Of a stretch of DNA of 18,785 nucleotides, positions 1 through 8,570 are shown in pieces. Every line of letters begins with the position of its first letter. Position 1 is the stretch's first letter. The stretch is taken from the NCBI GenBank assembly GCA_018065375.1, contig JAGHTJ010000068.1:1-18785 (forward strand), given 5' to 3'. The DNA is from Candidatus Equinaster intestinalis (GTDB taxonomy: Bacteria > Bacillota_A > Clostridia > Oscillospirales > Acutalibacteraceae). A model generated the notes under the pieces. The model saw only the letters and a program-made list of their open reading frames with translations. It did no database searches and was not told the origin of the DNA. A program made the translations under genes and the position numbers.

Positions 1-42
1 CTATATATATTAGAGTAATATGATAATTTGGAGGAATATGAA

Positions 43-1440
43 ATGAAAAACACCGAAAAAACCATGGATCAAATCGTAAATCTTGCAAAGGGCAGGGGAT
101 TTGTTTTCCCCGGCAGTGAAATTTACGGCGGTCTTGCAAATACCTGGGATTACGGTCCTTTGGGCGCAGAGCTTAAAAATAATATCAAGCGCGCATGGTG
201 GAAAAAGTTTGTTCAGGAAAACCCCTATAACGTCGGCCTTGATGCCGCAATACTTATGAACCCGCAAACATGGGTTGCATCGGGTCACCTTGCAGGCTTT
301 TCCGATCCTCTTATGGATTGCCGCGAATGCCATGAGCGTTTCCGTGCAGATAAGCTTATTGAGGATTGGTCGGCGGAAAACGGCTTTACGCTTCCTAAAC
401 CGATTGATGCTTTTTCGCAGGAGGAAATGAAGGATTTTGTTGAGGAGCATGCAATTAAGTGCCCCACCTGCGGCAAGCATAATTTTACCGATATTCGTCA
501 GTTTAACCTTATGTTCAAAACCTTCCAGGGCGTTACCGAGAATGCCAAAAATACGGTATATCTCCGCCCCGAAACCGCGCAGGGTATATTCGTAAACTTC
601 GGCAATGTTCAGCGTGCTTCGCGCAAAAAACTGCCCTTTGGTATCGGTCAGATAGGTAAATCCTTCAGAAACGAAATCACACCCGGAAACTTTATCTTCC
701 GCGTTCGTGAATTCGAGCAGATGGAGCTTGAATTCTTCTGCAAACCGAATACCGACCTTGAATGGTTCAATTATTGGAGAACCTTCTGCCATAACTGGCT
801 TTTGTCCATCGGTCTTAAGGACGAAAATTTGAGACTTCGCGACCATGACCCCGAGGAGCTTTGCTTCTATTCGAAGGCAACCACCGATTTTGAGTTCCTT
901 TTCCCGTTTGGCTGGGGAGAGCTCTGGGGTGTTGCAGACCGTACCGATTACGATTTAACACAGCATCAGAATACCTCGGGCAAGGATATGACCTATTTCG
1001 ATCAGGAAACAAACGAAAAGTACATTCCCTATGTAGTTGAGCCCTCCTTGGGTGTTGAGCGTTCATTCCTCGCGGTACTCTGCGATGCTTATGATGAAGA
1101 GGTTGACGAAAAGGGAGAAACAAGAACCGTTCTTCGCTTCCATCCGGCCCTCGCTCCCTTTAAGGCGGCTGTTTTGCCCCTTTCCAAAAAACTTTCACCT
1201 CAGGCGGAAGAAATCTATGCAAATCTTTCAAAGAAATTCATGGTTGATTTTGATGATGCCGGCTCTATCGGTAAGCGTTACCGCAGAGAAGACGAAATAG
1301 GAACCCCCATTTGTATTACCTATGACTTTGATTCGGTTGAAGATGGCTGTGTAACGGTTCGTGACCGCGATACCATGGAGCAGAAGCGTATTCCGATTAC
1401 CGAGCTTGAAGCATATATCGAAAAGGTTATAGAGTTTTAA
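43..1440 (+). CDS. glyS: Glycine--tRNA ligase, dimeric (alpha2, class II) type
   Basis: Charges tRNA-Gly with glycine in the cytoplasm. The 465-residue length fits the single-chain homodimeric enzyme rather than the two-subunit GlyQ/GlyS type. Seen: the N-terminal block with [19 protein letters not shown] at about 23-41; two CxxC pairs (C93/C96 and C140/C143) consistent with a zinc-binding insertion; LRPETAQG at about 174-181; class II motif 2 with FRNEI at 208-212; motif 3 with GVER at 337-340; and an anticodon-binding domain from about 368 to the end. The reading frame extends back to a TTG at 28, but ATG 43 is the right start: GGAGG lies at 30-34, 8 nt upstream, and the TTG itself overlaps that site. 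The ATG at 38 runs into a stop at once. Its own promoter and any leader element (for example a glycine T-box) would lie left of the window. The next gene follows after 16 nt, so the two are probably cotranscribed. Confidence 0.97.
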   Translation: MKNTEKTMDQIVNLAKGRGFVFPGSEIYGGLANTWDYGPLGAELKNNIKRAWWKKFVQENPYNVGLDAAILMNPQTWVASGHLAGFSDPLMDCRECHERFRADKLIEDWSAENGFTLPKPIDAFSQEEMKDFVEEHAIKCPTCGKHNFTDIRQFNLMFKTFQGVTENAKNTVYLRPETAQGIFVNFGNVQRASRKKLPFGIGQIGKSFRNEITPGNFIFRVREFEQMELEFFCKPNTDLEWFNYWRTFCHNWLLSIGLKDENLRLRDHDPEELCFYSKATTDFEFLFPFGWGELWGVADRTDYDLTQHQNTSGKDMTYFDQETNEKYIPYVVEPSLGVERSFLAVLCDAYDEEVDEKGETRTVLRFHPALAPFKAAVLPLSKKLSPQAEEIYANLSKKFMVDFDDAGSIGKRYRREDEIGTPICITYDFDSVEDGCVTVRDRDTMEQKRIPITELEAYIEKVIEF

Positions 1441-1456
1441 CTGAAAGGAAAAACTT

Positions 1457-3217
1457 ATGACAGCAACTACTGTTATTCTGATGATTGCCGAGCTTGCCGG
1501 CGGACTTGCTTTTTTCCTTTACGGAATGAGCGTAATGTCGGGCGGCCTCGAGAAAATGGCAGGCGGTAAGCTTGAGCGCACACTTAAAAAGGTAACATCG
1601 AGCTATATTATGAGCCTCCTGCTCGGAGCAGGCATCACCATTGCCATACAGTCTTCCTCGGCGATGACCGTAATGCTCGTAGGTCTTGTAAACTCGGGAA
1701 TTATGGAGTTTTCGCAGACAATCGGCGTAATCATGGGCTCCAATATCGGAACAACCCTTACCTCATGGCTTTTGAGCCTTAACGGTATCGGCGGCGAAAA
1801 CATAATCTTAACCGTTTTGAAGCCTACCGTGTTTGCCCCCGTGCTTGCCCTTATCGGTATTGCAATGCGAATGTTCTCAAAGGACGAAAAGAAGCACGAT
1901 ATAGGCACGATTCTTGTCGGCTTCGGCATATTGATATGCGGTATGGACCTTATGAGCGCATCGGTAGCTTCGGTAAAGGAAATGGAGGGCTTCAACAGCC
2001 TGCTTACCGCATTTTCAAATCCGATTCTGGCGCTCCTTATTTCCACCGCATTTACCGGAATTATTCAGTCTTCCGCGGCAACGGTAGGTATCGTTCAGGC
2101 GCTGGCTCTTACAGGAGCTATAACCTACGAAATGGCAATACCGCTGGTGCTGGGTGCTAATATCGGTACTTGTATGACGGCGCTGCTTGCTTCTATCGGA
2201 ACCTCGAGAAATGCAAAAAGAGTAGTATCAATTCATATTTCGATAAAGCTTATCGGAACGGCAGTGTTTATGGTTTTGCTCGGCATTGCGGGAATTGCCG
2301 CTCCGAATCTGATAACAGGTCAGGTTTCGATTTTCGGCGTTGCGATAATTCATACAGTATTTAATATTACAACAATGATTATTTTCCTGCCCTTCTCAAA
2401 ATTGCTTGTATGGATAGCAAAACATACCGTTCGCGAAAAGGAAGACGGCAAAAAAACCGTATTTTTGGACGAGCGTCTTATGAACACTCCGCCTATGGCA
2501 ATAGCCGAGTGTAAACGCCTTACAAACGAAATGGCGGTTATGGCGAGAGATTCGATTTATAGGGCCATCGAGGTCGTAGCCCTTTACGATAAAGAAAAGG
2601 ATGCGGCGATTGAAACGAGCGAAGCAATGGTTGACCGATATGAGGATAAGCTCGGCACATATCTTGTTGAGCTCAGCCGAAGAGAGCTTTCGGATAAGGA
2701 TAGCCGAGAGGTCGGCAGATTGCTTCACAGTATAGGCGATTTTGAAAGACTTTCCGACCATGCCGTAAATATATTAAAGGTTGCCCGCGAAATCTATGAT
2801 AAAAAGATAGTTTTCTCAAAGGAAGCAAAGGACGAAATAAGCGTTATTACGGCGGCAATCATAGAAATTTTGGATATGTCGGTTAAATCCTTCGAGAATA
2901 ACGATACCGAAACGGCTTCAAAGGTTGAGCCGCTCGAGCAGGTTATTGACGGTCTTAACGATGAGCTTCAGGCGCGTCATATACAGCGCGTTCAGGAGGG
3001 CAAATGCACCATCGAATTCGGATTTGTTCTTTCAGATCTGCTTAATAACTACGAGCGTATTTCGGACCACTGTTCAAACGTTGCGGTTTATACAGTTCAG
3101 CGTGACCAGGAGAAAAAGGATACTCATAAATATCTTAACAGAATTAAAAACGAAGAAAACGGACAGTTCGCCGCAGATTTCGAAAAATTTGCGAGCATCT
3201 ACGCTTTCGGGGAATAA
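1457..3217 (+). CDS. Na/Pi cotransporter family protein with C-terminal PhoU-like domain
   Basis: Predicted sodium-dependent phosphate (or related anion) transporter of the NptA/type II Na-Pi cotransporter family, 586 residues. Seen: a hydrophobic N-terminal half (about 1-320) with two inverted-repeat signature motifs, QSSSA at 65-69 and QSSAA at 204-208, each followed by a hydrophobic helix. After a short charged linker, a soluble all-helical part (about 345-565) carries two repeats containing ERLSDHAVNI and ERISDHCSNV, typical of PhoU domains. Known for the family: the QSSS repeats form the substrate and sodium sites, and the PhoU part is cytosolic. Start ATG 1457 has AAAGGAAA at 1443-1450. 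It follows glyS by 16 nt; that pairing gives no functional clue and may just be cotranscription. No phosphate-regulon site was recognised. Confidence 0.93.
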   Translation: MTATTVILMIAELAGGLAFFLYGMSVMSGGLEKMAGGKLERTLKKVTSSYIMSLLLGAGITIAIQSSSAMTVMLVGLVNSGIMEFSQTIGVIMGSNIGTTLTSWLLSLNGIGGENIILTVLKPTVFAPVLALIGIAMRMFSKDEKKHDIGTILVGFGILICGMDLMSASVASVKEMEGFNSLLTAFSNPILALLISTAFTGIIQSSAATVGIVQALALTGAITYEMAIPLVLGANIGTCMTALLASIGTSRNAKRVVSIHISIKLIGTAVFMVLLGIAGIAAPNLITGQVSIFGVAIIHTVFNITTMIIFLPFSKLLVWIAKHTVREKEDGKKTVFLDERLMNTPPMAIAECKRLTNEMAVMARDSIYRAIEVVALYDKEKDAAIETSEAMVDRYEDKLGTYLVELSRRELSDKDSREVGRLLHSIGDFERLSDHAVNILKVAREIYDKKIVFSKEAKDEISVITAAIIEILDMSVKSFENNDTETASKVEPLEQVIDGLNDELQARHIQRVQEGKCTIEFGFVLSDLLNNYERISDHCSNVAVYTVQRDQEKKDTHKYLNRIKNEENGQFAADFEKFASIYAFGE

Positions 3218-3282
3218 ACTGTGTTATTTTCGGCAAGGAGTTTGCCCTGCCGTGCAATATATTAACAAAGGAAGGTAAATTT

Positions 3283-6200
3283 ATGAAAAAAGGGATAAAA
3301 AACATCTCTAAAAAAGTAATTTCATTATTGGTCGCAGTAGCTCTTGTTGTCAGCTGCATTACCGTAACATTTTCGGTATTTGCCGCAGGTAACCTTTTCA
3401 GCGTTCCCGCGTCCTCACCGGCAATTCCGCTCTATGTAAATAAGGCGATAGATTTGCAGAATCTTTCTATCGAAGTAGGCGGAACATTCCAAACCGGCGA
3501 CAGTCTTGACTGGACACTCGTTTCAGGCAACAGCGCCGCAATTAAATCGGGCTTTTTGGCAGGTACACGTACCGGTGTTACAAAGTTCTCGGTATCTGAC
3601 GGAACAGACACCCAAAATGTATATGCAATAGTAAATGCGCGCGGAAACTCCGATTTTTATATTGCCGGCGTAGATTTTAATGAAGACGGTTATAATCCGG
3701 ACGAATGGATAAGCGGTATTGCAACCTTATCCGCAGAAACTGCTTTTGCAGGTAACGGATGGAATAACGGCACAAATACCTACGGTGTTTATTCTACCGG
3801 TAAATATAAAATTGCAGATGTAGGTGTTACAACGGCGCAGGTAAAGGTAGGCGGCGAAACCAAAACCGCCCTTAAAATACCGGCTTCAACCACCCGCTTT
3901 GCAAATACTGCCGCATTCTATAAAAACGATTATCTCGATGATTTTGCAGATATTGATTTTAATGCCAACCTTTCTTATGTAGGTACGGATTCAAATTATA
4001 TCAGTCCTTTCTCGGCAGTAGGTATGTTTTCAAGAGTAAAACTTAATAAGGAAGCCGAAAAAGACGGCGATATGATTCTCGCCCAAACAAAAGACAAATC
4101 TTATGCTTTCCGTATCCGTAATTACGGCGGTCTTCTTTATAATTCCATAAACGGTATTGACGATAGATATACCACGGGAATTTGGGAAACCACTACTCTT
4201 GCGGGTGGTCAGGCAACCGAATGGTATACCAAAGCCGAAAACGGCGGCGCATACGGATTAACTCAAAGTGCGCTTTGCCCGGGCACAAACCTTAATCCCG
4301 ATTATGTTCTTACACCCGAGGCTCCCACAACCGAGTATTACAAAAACAGAAATGTAGATTTTCAGTTATCGGGCAAGTTTGTTAAATATTCGCTCGATGG
4401 CAATGTAATTTTTGATTCTTCAAAGAAAATGAGCCGTTTCTCATTGGATTTTGCAATGAATAAAGCTCCTTTTGCGGTTACTGACGGTACCGACCTTAAT
4501 CCGAACACAAACTGGGATAACAATATAAACTGCTATGGCGGCGGAACTATTGCTTTCAATAATACCAATGCGGCAGATAATAACAACGGCAGTTATGTTG
4601 CCTTTGATAATTCCGATTTGTATGTTTACAGCTTTACGGTAGCGCCTCTCAATATTAAAAATGCCGAAGCGCTTCCCGAAATGACAGATGTTGGCGAGGG
4701 TGAAACCGAAAAGAATATTCCGATTAATTCGAGAATGAGCCTTTCGCAGATAGACTCCGATGTTGTATGGGATGATGCAAGAACCGAAAATTACGAAGTT
4801 AAAAACGGTACACTTATGGCGTATTCGGGAGTAGGCACCACTATTACTCTTACGGGCAAGAAAAATCAGGCTGATTTTTTGGCAGAGGTTAAGATAATAG
4901 AGCAGGGCGGATATACCGATTATACCGCCAAAGCATTTGCCGATGATAAAATGACGATTGTTCCCGTTCTTACATCAAATACCGATTATCAGGTTAAAAT
5001 TGCACGAAATTGGGGTGCTCTTTACGGCTCACTTACAGTTACCGCAAACGGTACAACCGAAAAATTACTTAAAGATATCGGCGATGGCAGAACATACGCT
5101 TTCTCTACGGCACTTGCCGATAAAATGATTCTTGCGGCACAGTATACTTCATACGAAAAGGCCGTTAAATCAATCGAGGCAGTTCAGGCTTGGGTGCGTG
5201 AGGGCGATGAGCAAAAACAAACCACCGATGCCATTCGTTTCCAAACAAAAATACCGGCTTTGGTATGGGATGGTGTTTCGGTCAATCCGAAATATGCACA
5301 TTTATGCACAGATATATTGGAAATAGACGGTAAGGAAGTAACGATTGAAAATATAGGCGCTCTTGTAATTCCGTCTGTATTGCTCGGTCAAGCCGACCTT
5401 ATTGTAGAAGATAGTCAGTTGAATTCGTTTAATCCCGCAACTGATACTCGCCTTTTGGTAAACGGCAATTATGCCGCAAATGTTCCGATTACAAAATTGA
5501 GCACCGCAACGGAAACCTATTCCGAGGCTTTTGCAACTATCGGAAATCTTACAACCACTAAGGGCGTTGATGCTCATGATGTAGAGCTCACCGCAGTAAG
5601 CTATATTCAGTATTCCGATGATGATGGCAATAGGGGTTATATTTACAGTAAGCCAATTGCCGATAGTTATAATCATGTTTTGGAAAATGCTTATAAATTC
5701 GATGAAAGTTCTTCAACTCTCGATACTATGTTCCCAACCACGGGAATAGGTACCGACCATGACCTTGACAGTTCTAACGATACCACAAATATCAGTTACG
5801 GCTTAAATGAAAACATTTCATTCATTTGCGAAGTTAAGGGTAATTACAGAATTGATTGGGAACTTTATAAGGATAATCCGCAAGTAAACTCTATTGCGGA
5901 ATTGGGCGAAAAGGTAGTATCTCCCAATCATTCGGCTAAAACCAACACTCCGGTACTTACAGGTAGCGGAATGCATAAAGTTACGGTAACTACCAAGATG
6001 AAAGAAGCAGGTACCGTAAAACTGATTTGCAGTATTAAAACCGCAAATGGCAGACAGGTTATGTACAGCGGCGGAAATGCAACGGTTATTATTTCTGCGG
6101 CGGCGGATTATGCAAATATTAAATCTCCGCTTGAATATGCCGATAATAAGCCAACATCGTTTATAAATAAAAAAGGTCAAACCGTAAATATGACTACCGA

Positions 6201-7299
6201 TGAATTTATTGATTCAATGCGCACCGAGTTTGATAAACGGGTAAGCGTAGTAGGTTCGCGTATGGATGCCGAAAAATCCGAAATTACCAAGTTTATCAAT
6301 AGCGCGGCACAAGGCGATACCTATACAATAGATAAAACGATGAAACTTTATTGCGCGGTTGCCAACGGCACGTATAGATATTTCGATTTTATCTTCAGTG
6401 TAAACGATACGGTAGGTCTTACCACTACCGATTCCACACGCCTCTTTAAAGATGCTTGTTTTGCTACGGCGGCAAGTGAAACGGGATTGCCGCAGTATAA
6501 TCTGCGCCCCGCAACGGGTTGTATGGCAATACCGTATAATTCTTCGGGAATGACTAAATTCAAGAGCTTTTACATTGGCTATGGCGGACACGCCGGAAAC
6601 CGTAGCGGCGGTACCGCAGGAACTTTCTATCTGATGACCAATGCTCACGGTTACGATAATACCCTTTATTATACCAATGGTGTGTTCAGCGTACTTCAGG
6701 GCTCATCGGTAAATAACGGAGGTATTTCCAACTGTATTTTAGGCTCGGATGAGGCAGGTATTACCGACCCCACACAGGTTTATACTTACGGTATGCTGAT
6801 GCGTGATTATATCGCTCTTAAAGCCGGTGAAAAACTTTACGATTACCTCACAAACGGCGGAGCAATTTCCGATTTCACCATTACCGGCGCTTCAATGGGT
6901 GCTTTCCAAACACACTTTATGACAGCCCTTGAGCCGCAGGTAACATACACCGAGGGCAGCATTCCGTGGATGACAATGGTAGGCCAGGAAAAAACCGATT
7001 ATTATATTTCAGCCCTTATGCCTACACAAAACACCGCAGTTTATTATTACAGCACCTTGAATGCGGCGGAATATGTTGTTAAAACCCTTGCCAACAGACC
7101 GAAAAATTACAGAGTTAAGGTTTCGGGCGGTCTTTCTGACCCGTGGGCTTGTCTTAGCGGAACATTGGCGCTCTTTAATGTTTATAAGGAAGCACCGTGT
7201 GAGCGTTGGCTTGCGATTTCTCAGTTCCAGCTTCACGGAGATTATCCGTTTAGTTGGAATACCGGTTTCGACCATGTAACCCAGGTTAAGAATTATTGA
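3283..7299 (+). CDS. Large secreted multidomain protein with C-terminal acetyl xylan esterase/cephalosporin-C deacetylase-like hydrolase
   Basis: A 1338-residue exported protein. Residues 1-35 form a signal peptide: basic KKGIKNISKK, a hydrophobic core, and probable cleavage after SVFA or AA. The order of parts is inferred: a Big2/Ig-like domain (about 36-118); a Gly/Asn-rich beta region that may be a concanavalin-like sugar-binding fold (about 120-460); a second Ig-like segment (about 465-545); a region with AIRFQTKIP at about 650-658, a pattern I associate with clostridial exoproteins; an Ig-like domain (about 800-935); and an alpha/beta hydrolase from about 950 to the end. The hydrolase has GASMG with candidate nucleophile S1204, D1286 in GGLSDPW, and H1318 in LHGDYP, in the order and spacing of CE7/AXE1 esterases. 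It probably removes acetyl groups from polysaccharides. There is no LPXTG motif, SLH repeat or other visible anchor, so it is probably released. RBS: AAGGAAGG about 8 nt before ATG 3283. Confidence 0.8.
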   Translation: MKKGIKNISKKVISLLVAVALVVSCITVTFSVFAAGNLFSVPASSPAIPLYVNKAIDLQNLSIEVGGTFQTGDSLDWTLVSGNSAAIKSGFLAGTRTGVTKFSVSDGTDTQNVYAIVNARGNSDFYIAGVDFNEDGYNPDEWISGIATLSAETAFAGNGWNNGTNTYGVYSTGKYKIADVGVTTAQVKVGGETKTALKIPASTTRFANTAAFYKNDYLDDFADIDFNANLSYVGTDSNYISPFSAVGMFSRVKLNKEAEKDGDMILAQTKDKSYAFRIRNYGGLLYNSINGIDDRYTTGIWETTTLAGGQATEWYTKAENGGAYGLTQSALCPGTNLNPDYVLTPEAPTTEYYKNRNVDFQLSGKFVKYSLDGNVIFDSSKKMSRFSLDFAMNKAPFAVTDGTDLNPNTNWDNNINCYGGGTIAFNNTNAADNNNGSYVAFDNSDLYVYSFTVAPLNIKNAEALPEMTDVGEGETEKNIPINSRMSLSQIDSDVVWDDARTENYEVKNGTLMAYSGVGTTITLTGKKNQADFLAEVKIIEQGGYTDYTAKAFADDKMTIVPVLTSNTDYQVKIARNWGALYGSLTVTANGTTEKLLKDIGDGRTYAFSTALADKMILAAQYTSYEKAVKSIEAVQAWVREGDEQKQTTDAIRFQTKIPALVWDGVSVNPKYAHLCTDILEIDGKEVTIENIGALVIPSVLLGQADLIVEDSQLNSFNPATDTRLLVNGNYAANVPITKLSTATETYSEAFATIGNLTTTKGVDAHDVELTAVSYIQYSDDDGNRGYIYSKPIADSYNHVLENAYKFDESSSTLDTMFPTTGIGTDHDLDSSNDTTNISYGLNENISFICEVKGNYRIDWELYKDNPQVNSIAELGEKVVSPNHSAKTNTPVLTGSGMHKVTVTTKMKEAGTVKLICSIKTANGRQVMYSGGNATVIISAAADYANIKSPLEYADNKPTSFINKKGQTVNMTTDEFIDSMRTEFDKRVSVVGSRMDAEKSEITKFINSAAQGDTYTIDKTMKLYCAVANGTYRYFDFIFSVNDTVGLTTTDSTRLFKDACFATAASETGLPQYNLRPATGCMAIPYNSSGMTKFKSFYIGYGGHAGNRSGGTAGTFYLMTNAHGYDNTLYYTNGVFSVLQGSSVNNGGISNCILGSDEAGITDPTQVYTYGMLMRDYIALKAGEKLYDYLTNGGAISDFTITGASMGAFQTHFMTALEPQVTYTEGSIPWMTMVGQEKTDYYISALMPTQNTAVYYYSTLNAAEYVVKTLANRPKNYRVKVSGGLSDPWACLSGTLALFNVYKEAPCERWLAISQFQLHGDYPFSWNTGFDHVTQVKNY

Positions 7300-7317
7300 T
7301 TTTATTCCCGCAATATG

Positions 7318-7350
7318 CCCGTGTTCGTATGAACACGGGAATATTTTTTA
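7318..7350 (+). terminator. Intrinsic terminator after the secreted esterase
   Basis: A perfect 9-bp stem, CCCGTGTTC (7318-7326) and GAACACGGG (7331-7339), with a GTAT loop, is followed by AATATTTTTTA. It lies 18 nt after the esterase stop codon and closes the leftmost plus-strand unit. Confidence 0.9.
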
Positions 7351-7373
7351 TAACTTTTTTAAAAATCGCAAGT

Positions 7374-7419
7374 GAGAAAACGAGAGAAAAAACGAGCAAA
7401 TTGAAGAAAAAACGAGCAA
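7374..7419. repeat. Short direct repeats upstream of the rplM promoter
   Basis: The 14-mer GAAAAAACGAGCAA occurs exactly at 7386-7399 and 7406-7419, starts 20 nt apart. A shorter related copy, GAGAAAACGAG, lies at 7374-7384. The repeats sit about 35-80 nt upstream of the rplM -35 box. They could be a regulator site or chance A-rich sequence; no known operator was recognised. Confidence 0.5.
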
Positions 7420-7427
7420 GTAGGCGG

Positions 7428-7482
7428 TAAATTAAATTTTTCAAAAAAAGTTGTTGACAAGACCGCAACAGTATGATATTAT
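7428..7482 (+). promoter_or_regulatory. Strong SigA promoter of rplM-rpsI, with possible UP element
   Basis: A consensus -35 TTGACA (7454-7459) is separated by exactly 17 nt from -10 TATTAT (7477-7482). The -10 is preceded by TGA, so it is also an extended -10. The 26 nt upstream are very AT-rich (AAATTTTTCAAAAAAA within it), as expected of an UP element. Predicted start of transcription is near 7489, giving a leader of about 30 nt with AGGAGG at 7505-7510. A leader this short leaves no room for a structured attenuator. Confidence 0.92.
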
Positions 7483-7518
7483 ATTAAGGCTCAATAAAAA
7501 AATTAGGAGGAAAAAATT

Positions 7519-7944
7519 ATGTCTACTTTTATGGCAAAGCCTGCTGAAGTTCAGCGTAAATGGTATATCATTGATGCTGCCGATAAGCCGCTTGGCCGCA
7601 CAGCCGTTAAGGTTGCGGATCTTCTTCGCGGTAAAGGCAAGCCCGAATTCACCCCTCATGTAGATTGCGGTGATTTCGTAGTTGTTATCAACGCTTCCAA
7701 AGCAGTATTAACGGGTAAGAAACTCGAAAAGAAGCTTTATCAACATCACACCGGTTATATCGGCGGTCTCAAAGAGGTAAAATACGGTACCTTGATGGCA
7801 AGCCGTCCCGAGCTTGCAATGGAGCTCGCAGTTAAGGGTATGGTTCCCGATACTACAATCGGTCGTAAGGCCCTTACCAGACTTCACATCTACGCAGGCG
7901 AAACCTATGCACAGGTTGCACAGAAGCCTGAAAAAATTGATTAA
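7519..7944 (+). CDS. rplM: 50S ribosomal protein L13
   Basis: A structural protein of the large ribosomal subunit that binds 23S rRNA early in assembly. At 141 residues it has normal length. Recognised by the N-terminal block containing KWYIIDAADKPLGRTA, the FTPHVDCGDFVVVINA segment, the KLYQHHTGYIGGLK segment, and the C-terminal LHIYAGETYAQVAQKPE. Start ATG 7519 is 8 nt after a consensus AGGAGG. It is first in the usual two-gene rplM-rpsI operon. Confidence 0.98.
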   Translation: MSTFMAKPAEVQRKWYIIDAADKPLGRTAVKVADLLRGKGKPEFTPHVDCGDFVVVINASKAVLTGKKLEKKLYQHHTGYIGGLKEVKYGTLMASRPELAMELAVKGMVPDTTIGRKALTRLHIYAGETYAQVAQKPEKID

Positions 7945-7963
7945 GAAAGAGAGGCAGAATTAA

Positions 7964-8362
7964 ATGTTCGAAGGTAAAGCATATTTTTACGGCACAGGCA
8001 GAAGAAAGAGTTCTGTCGCTCGTGTTCGCGTTTATAACGGAACCGGAAAAGTAACAATCAACGATAGAGATATTGATGATTATTTTGGTCTTGAAACTCT
8101 CAAGCTCATCGTACGTCAGCCCCTTAATCTTGTTGGCGTTGCAGATAAGTTTGATATTGTTTGCCGTGTAAACGGCGGCGGCGTAACCGGTCAGGCAGGA
8201 GCTATCCGCCACGGTATTGCCCGCGCACTTTTGCAGTATAACGAAGAGCTCCGTCCCGAGCTTAAGAAGGCAGGCCTTCTCACTCGTGACCCGAGAATGA
8301 AAGAAAGAAAGAAATACGGTCTCAAAGGCGCTCGCCGTGCACCGCAGTTCTCAAAGAGATAA
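7964..8362 (+). CDS. rpsI: 30S ribosomal protein S9
   Basis: A structural protein of the small ribosomal subunit; its C-terminal tail reaches towards the P-site tRNA. It has 132 residues, normal for the family. Recognised by [16 protein letters not shown] near the N-terminus, the [20 protein letters not shown] segment, and the canonical basic tail with [11 protein letters not shown]. It starts 19 nt after the rplM stop, with AGAGAGG at 7948-7954, and shares the rplM promoter. Confidence 0.98.
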   Translation: MFEGKAYFYGTGRRKSSVARVRVYNGTGKVTINDRDIDDYFGLETLKLIVRQPLNLVGVADKFDIVCRVNGGGVTGQAGAIRHGIARALLQYNEELRPELKKAGLLTRDPRMKERKKYGLKGARRAPQFSKR

Positions 8363-8374
8363 TTTTATCGAAAG

Positions 8375-8404
8375 AATATCCGAAGCCGCGAGGCTTCGGA
8401 TATT
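8375..8404. terminator. First hairpin after rpsI (GCGA loop)
   Basis: A perfect 13-bp stem, AATATCCGAAGCC (8375-8387) and GGCTTCGGATATT (8392-8404), is closed by GCGA, a GNRA-type tetraloop. It lies 12 nt after the rpsI stop but has only TTAATA downstream, so it is a weak terminator alone. It may act as a 3'-end stabiliser or work with the next hairpin. Confidence 0.7.
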
Positions 8405-8423
8405 TTAATACGGTAATAATATT

Positions 8424-8459
8424 AAAACGCTGTTTGAAACCAAACAGCGTTTTTTGTTT
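8424..8459. terminator. Bidirectional intrinsic terminator between rpsI and the minus-strand esterases
   Basis: A perfect 13-bp stem, AAAACGCTGTTTG (8424-8436) and CAAACAGCGTTTT (8441-8453), has an AAAC loop and is followed by TTGTTTC. The T-run inside and after the right arm terminates plus-strand transcripts. The mirrored A-run gives TTTTAATATTATT on the minus strand, so it can also stop transcripts of the SGNH pair arriving from the right. Confidence 0.85.
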
Positions 8460-8478
8460 CGTTTTAATTTTGGTTGCA

Positions 8479-8564
8479 CGGCGGGCGGAGCAGGGCGAAA
8501 GCCCTGCTTTTTGTGTTCTTTGAACACAATCCTTTTGCGCTTTGCGCAAAATTGCCGCCCGCCG
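8479..8564. repeat. 86-nt cloverleaf-forming palindromic element
   Basis: The two ends are exact inverted complements: CGGCGGGCGG (8479-8488) and CCGCCCGCCG (8555-8564). Between them lie three perfect 8-bp hairpins: AGCAGGGC/GCCCTGCT (8489-8496, 8501-8508; GAAA loop), TTGTGTTC/GAACACAA (8511-8518, 8522-8529; TTT loop), and TTTTGCGC/GCGCAAAA (8533-8540, 8544-8551; TTT loop). The linkers are 0, 2, 3 and 3 nt, so the whole forms a four-way junction on either strand. It is GC-rich in AT-rich surroundings and ends 6 nt from the stop codon of the minus-strand esterase. TAATT occurs on both flanks (8465-8469 and 8568-8572) but this may be chance. It encodes nothing evident. It may be a small dispersed repeat, an RNA 3'-end element, or a processed structured RNA. 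Confidence 0.8.
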
Positions 8565-8570
8565 GAATAA

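Noticed and set aside
11..42. Possible -10 (TATGAT at 19-24) or a leader element for glyS
   Set aside because: A start from this box would fall on the ribosome site, and the upstream DNA is outside the window. A T-box could not be assessed.
10..846. Long open frame on the minus strand opposite glyS (278 codons)
   Set aside because: It lies wholly opposite a well-conserved synthetase, has no family resemblance or ribosome site, and is Cys/Lys/Phe-rich as expected of a codon-bias shadow.
3231..3253. Imperfect hairpin CGGCAAGG/CCCTGCCG between the Na/Pi gene and the secreted esterase
   Set aside because: It has an internal mismatch and no T-run follows, and no good promoter was found after it. 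Read-through into the esterase gene is as likely.
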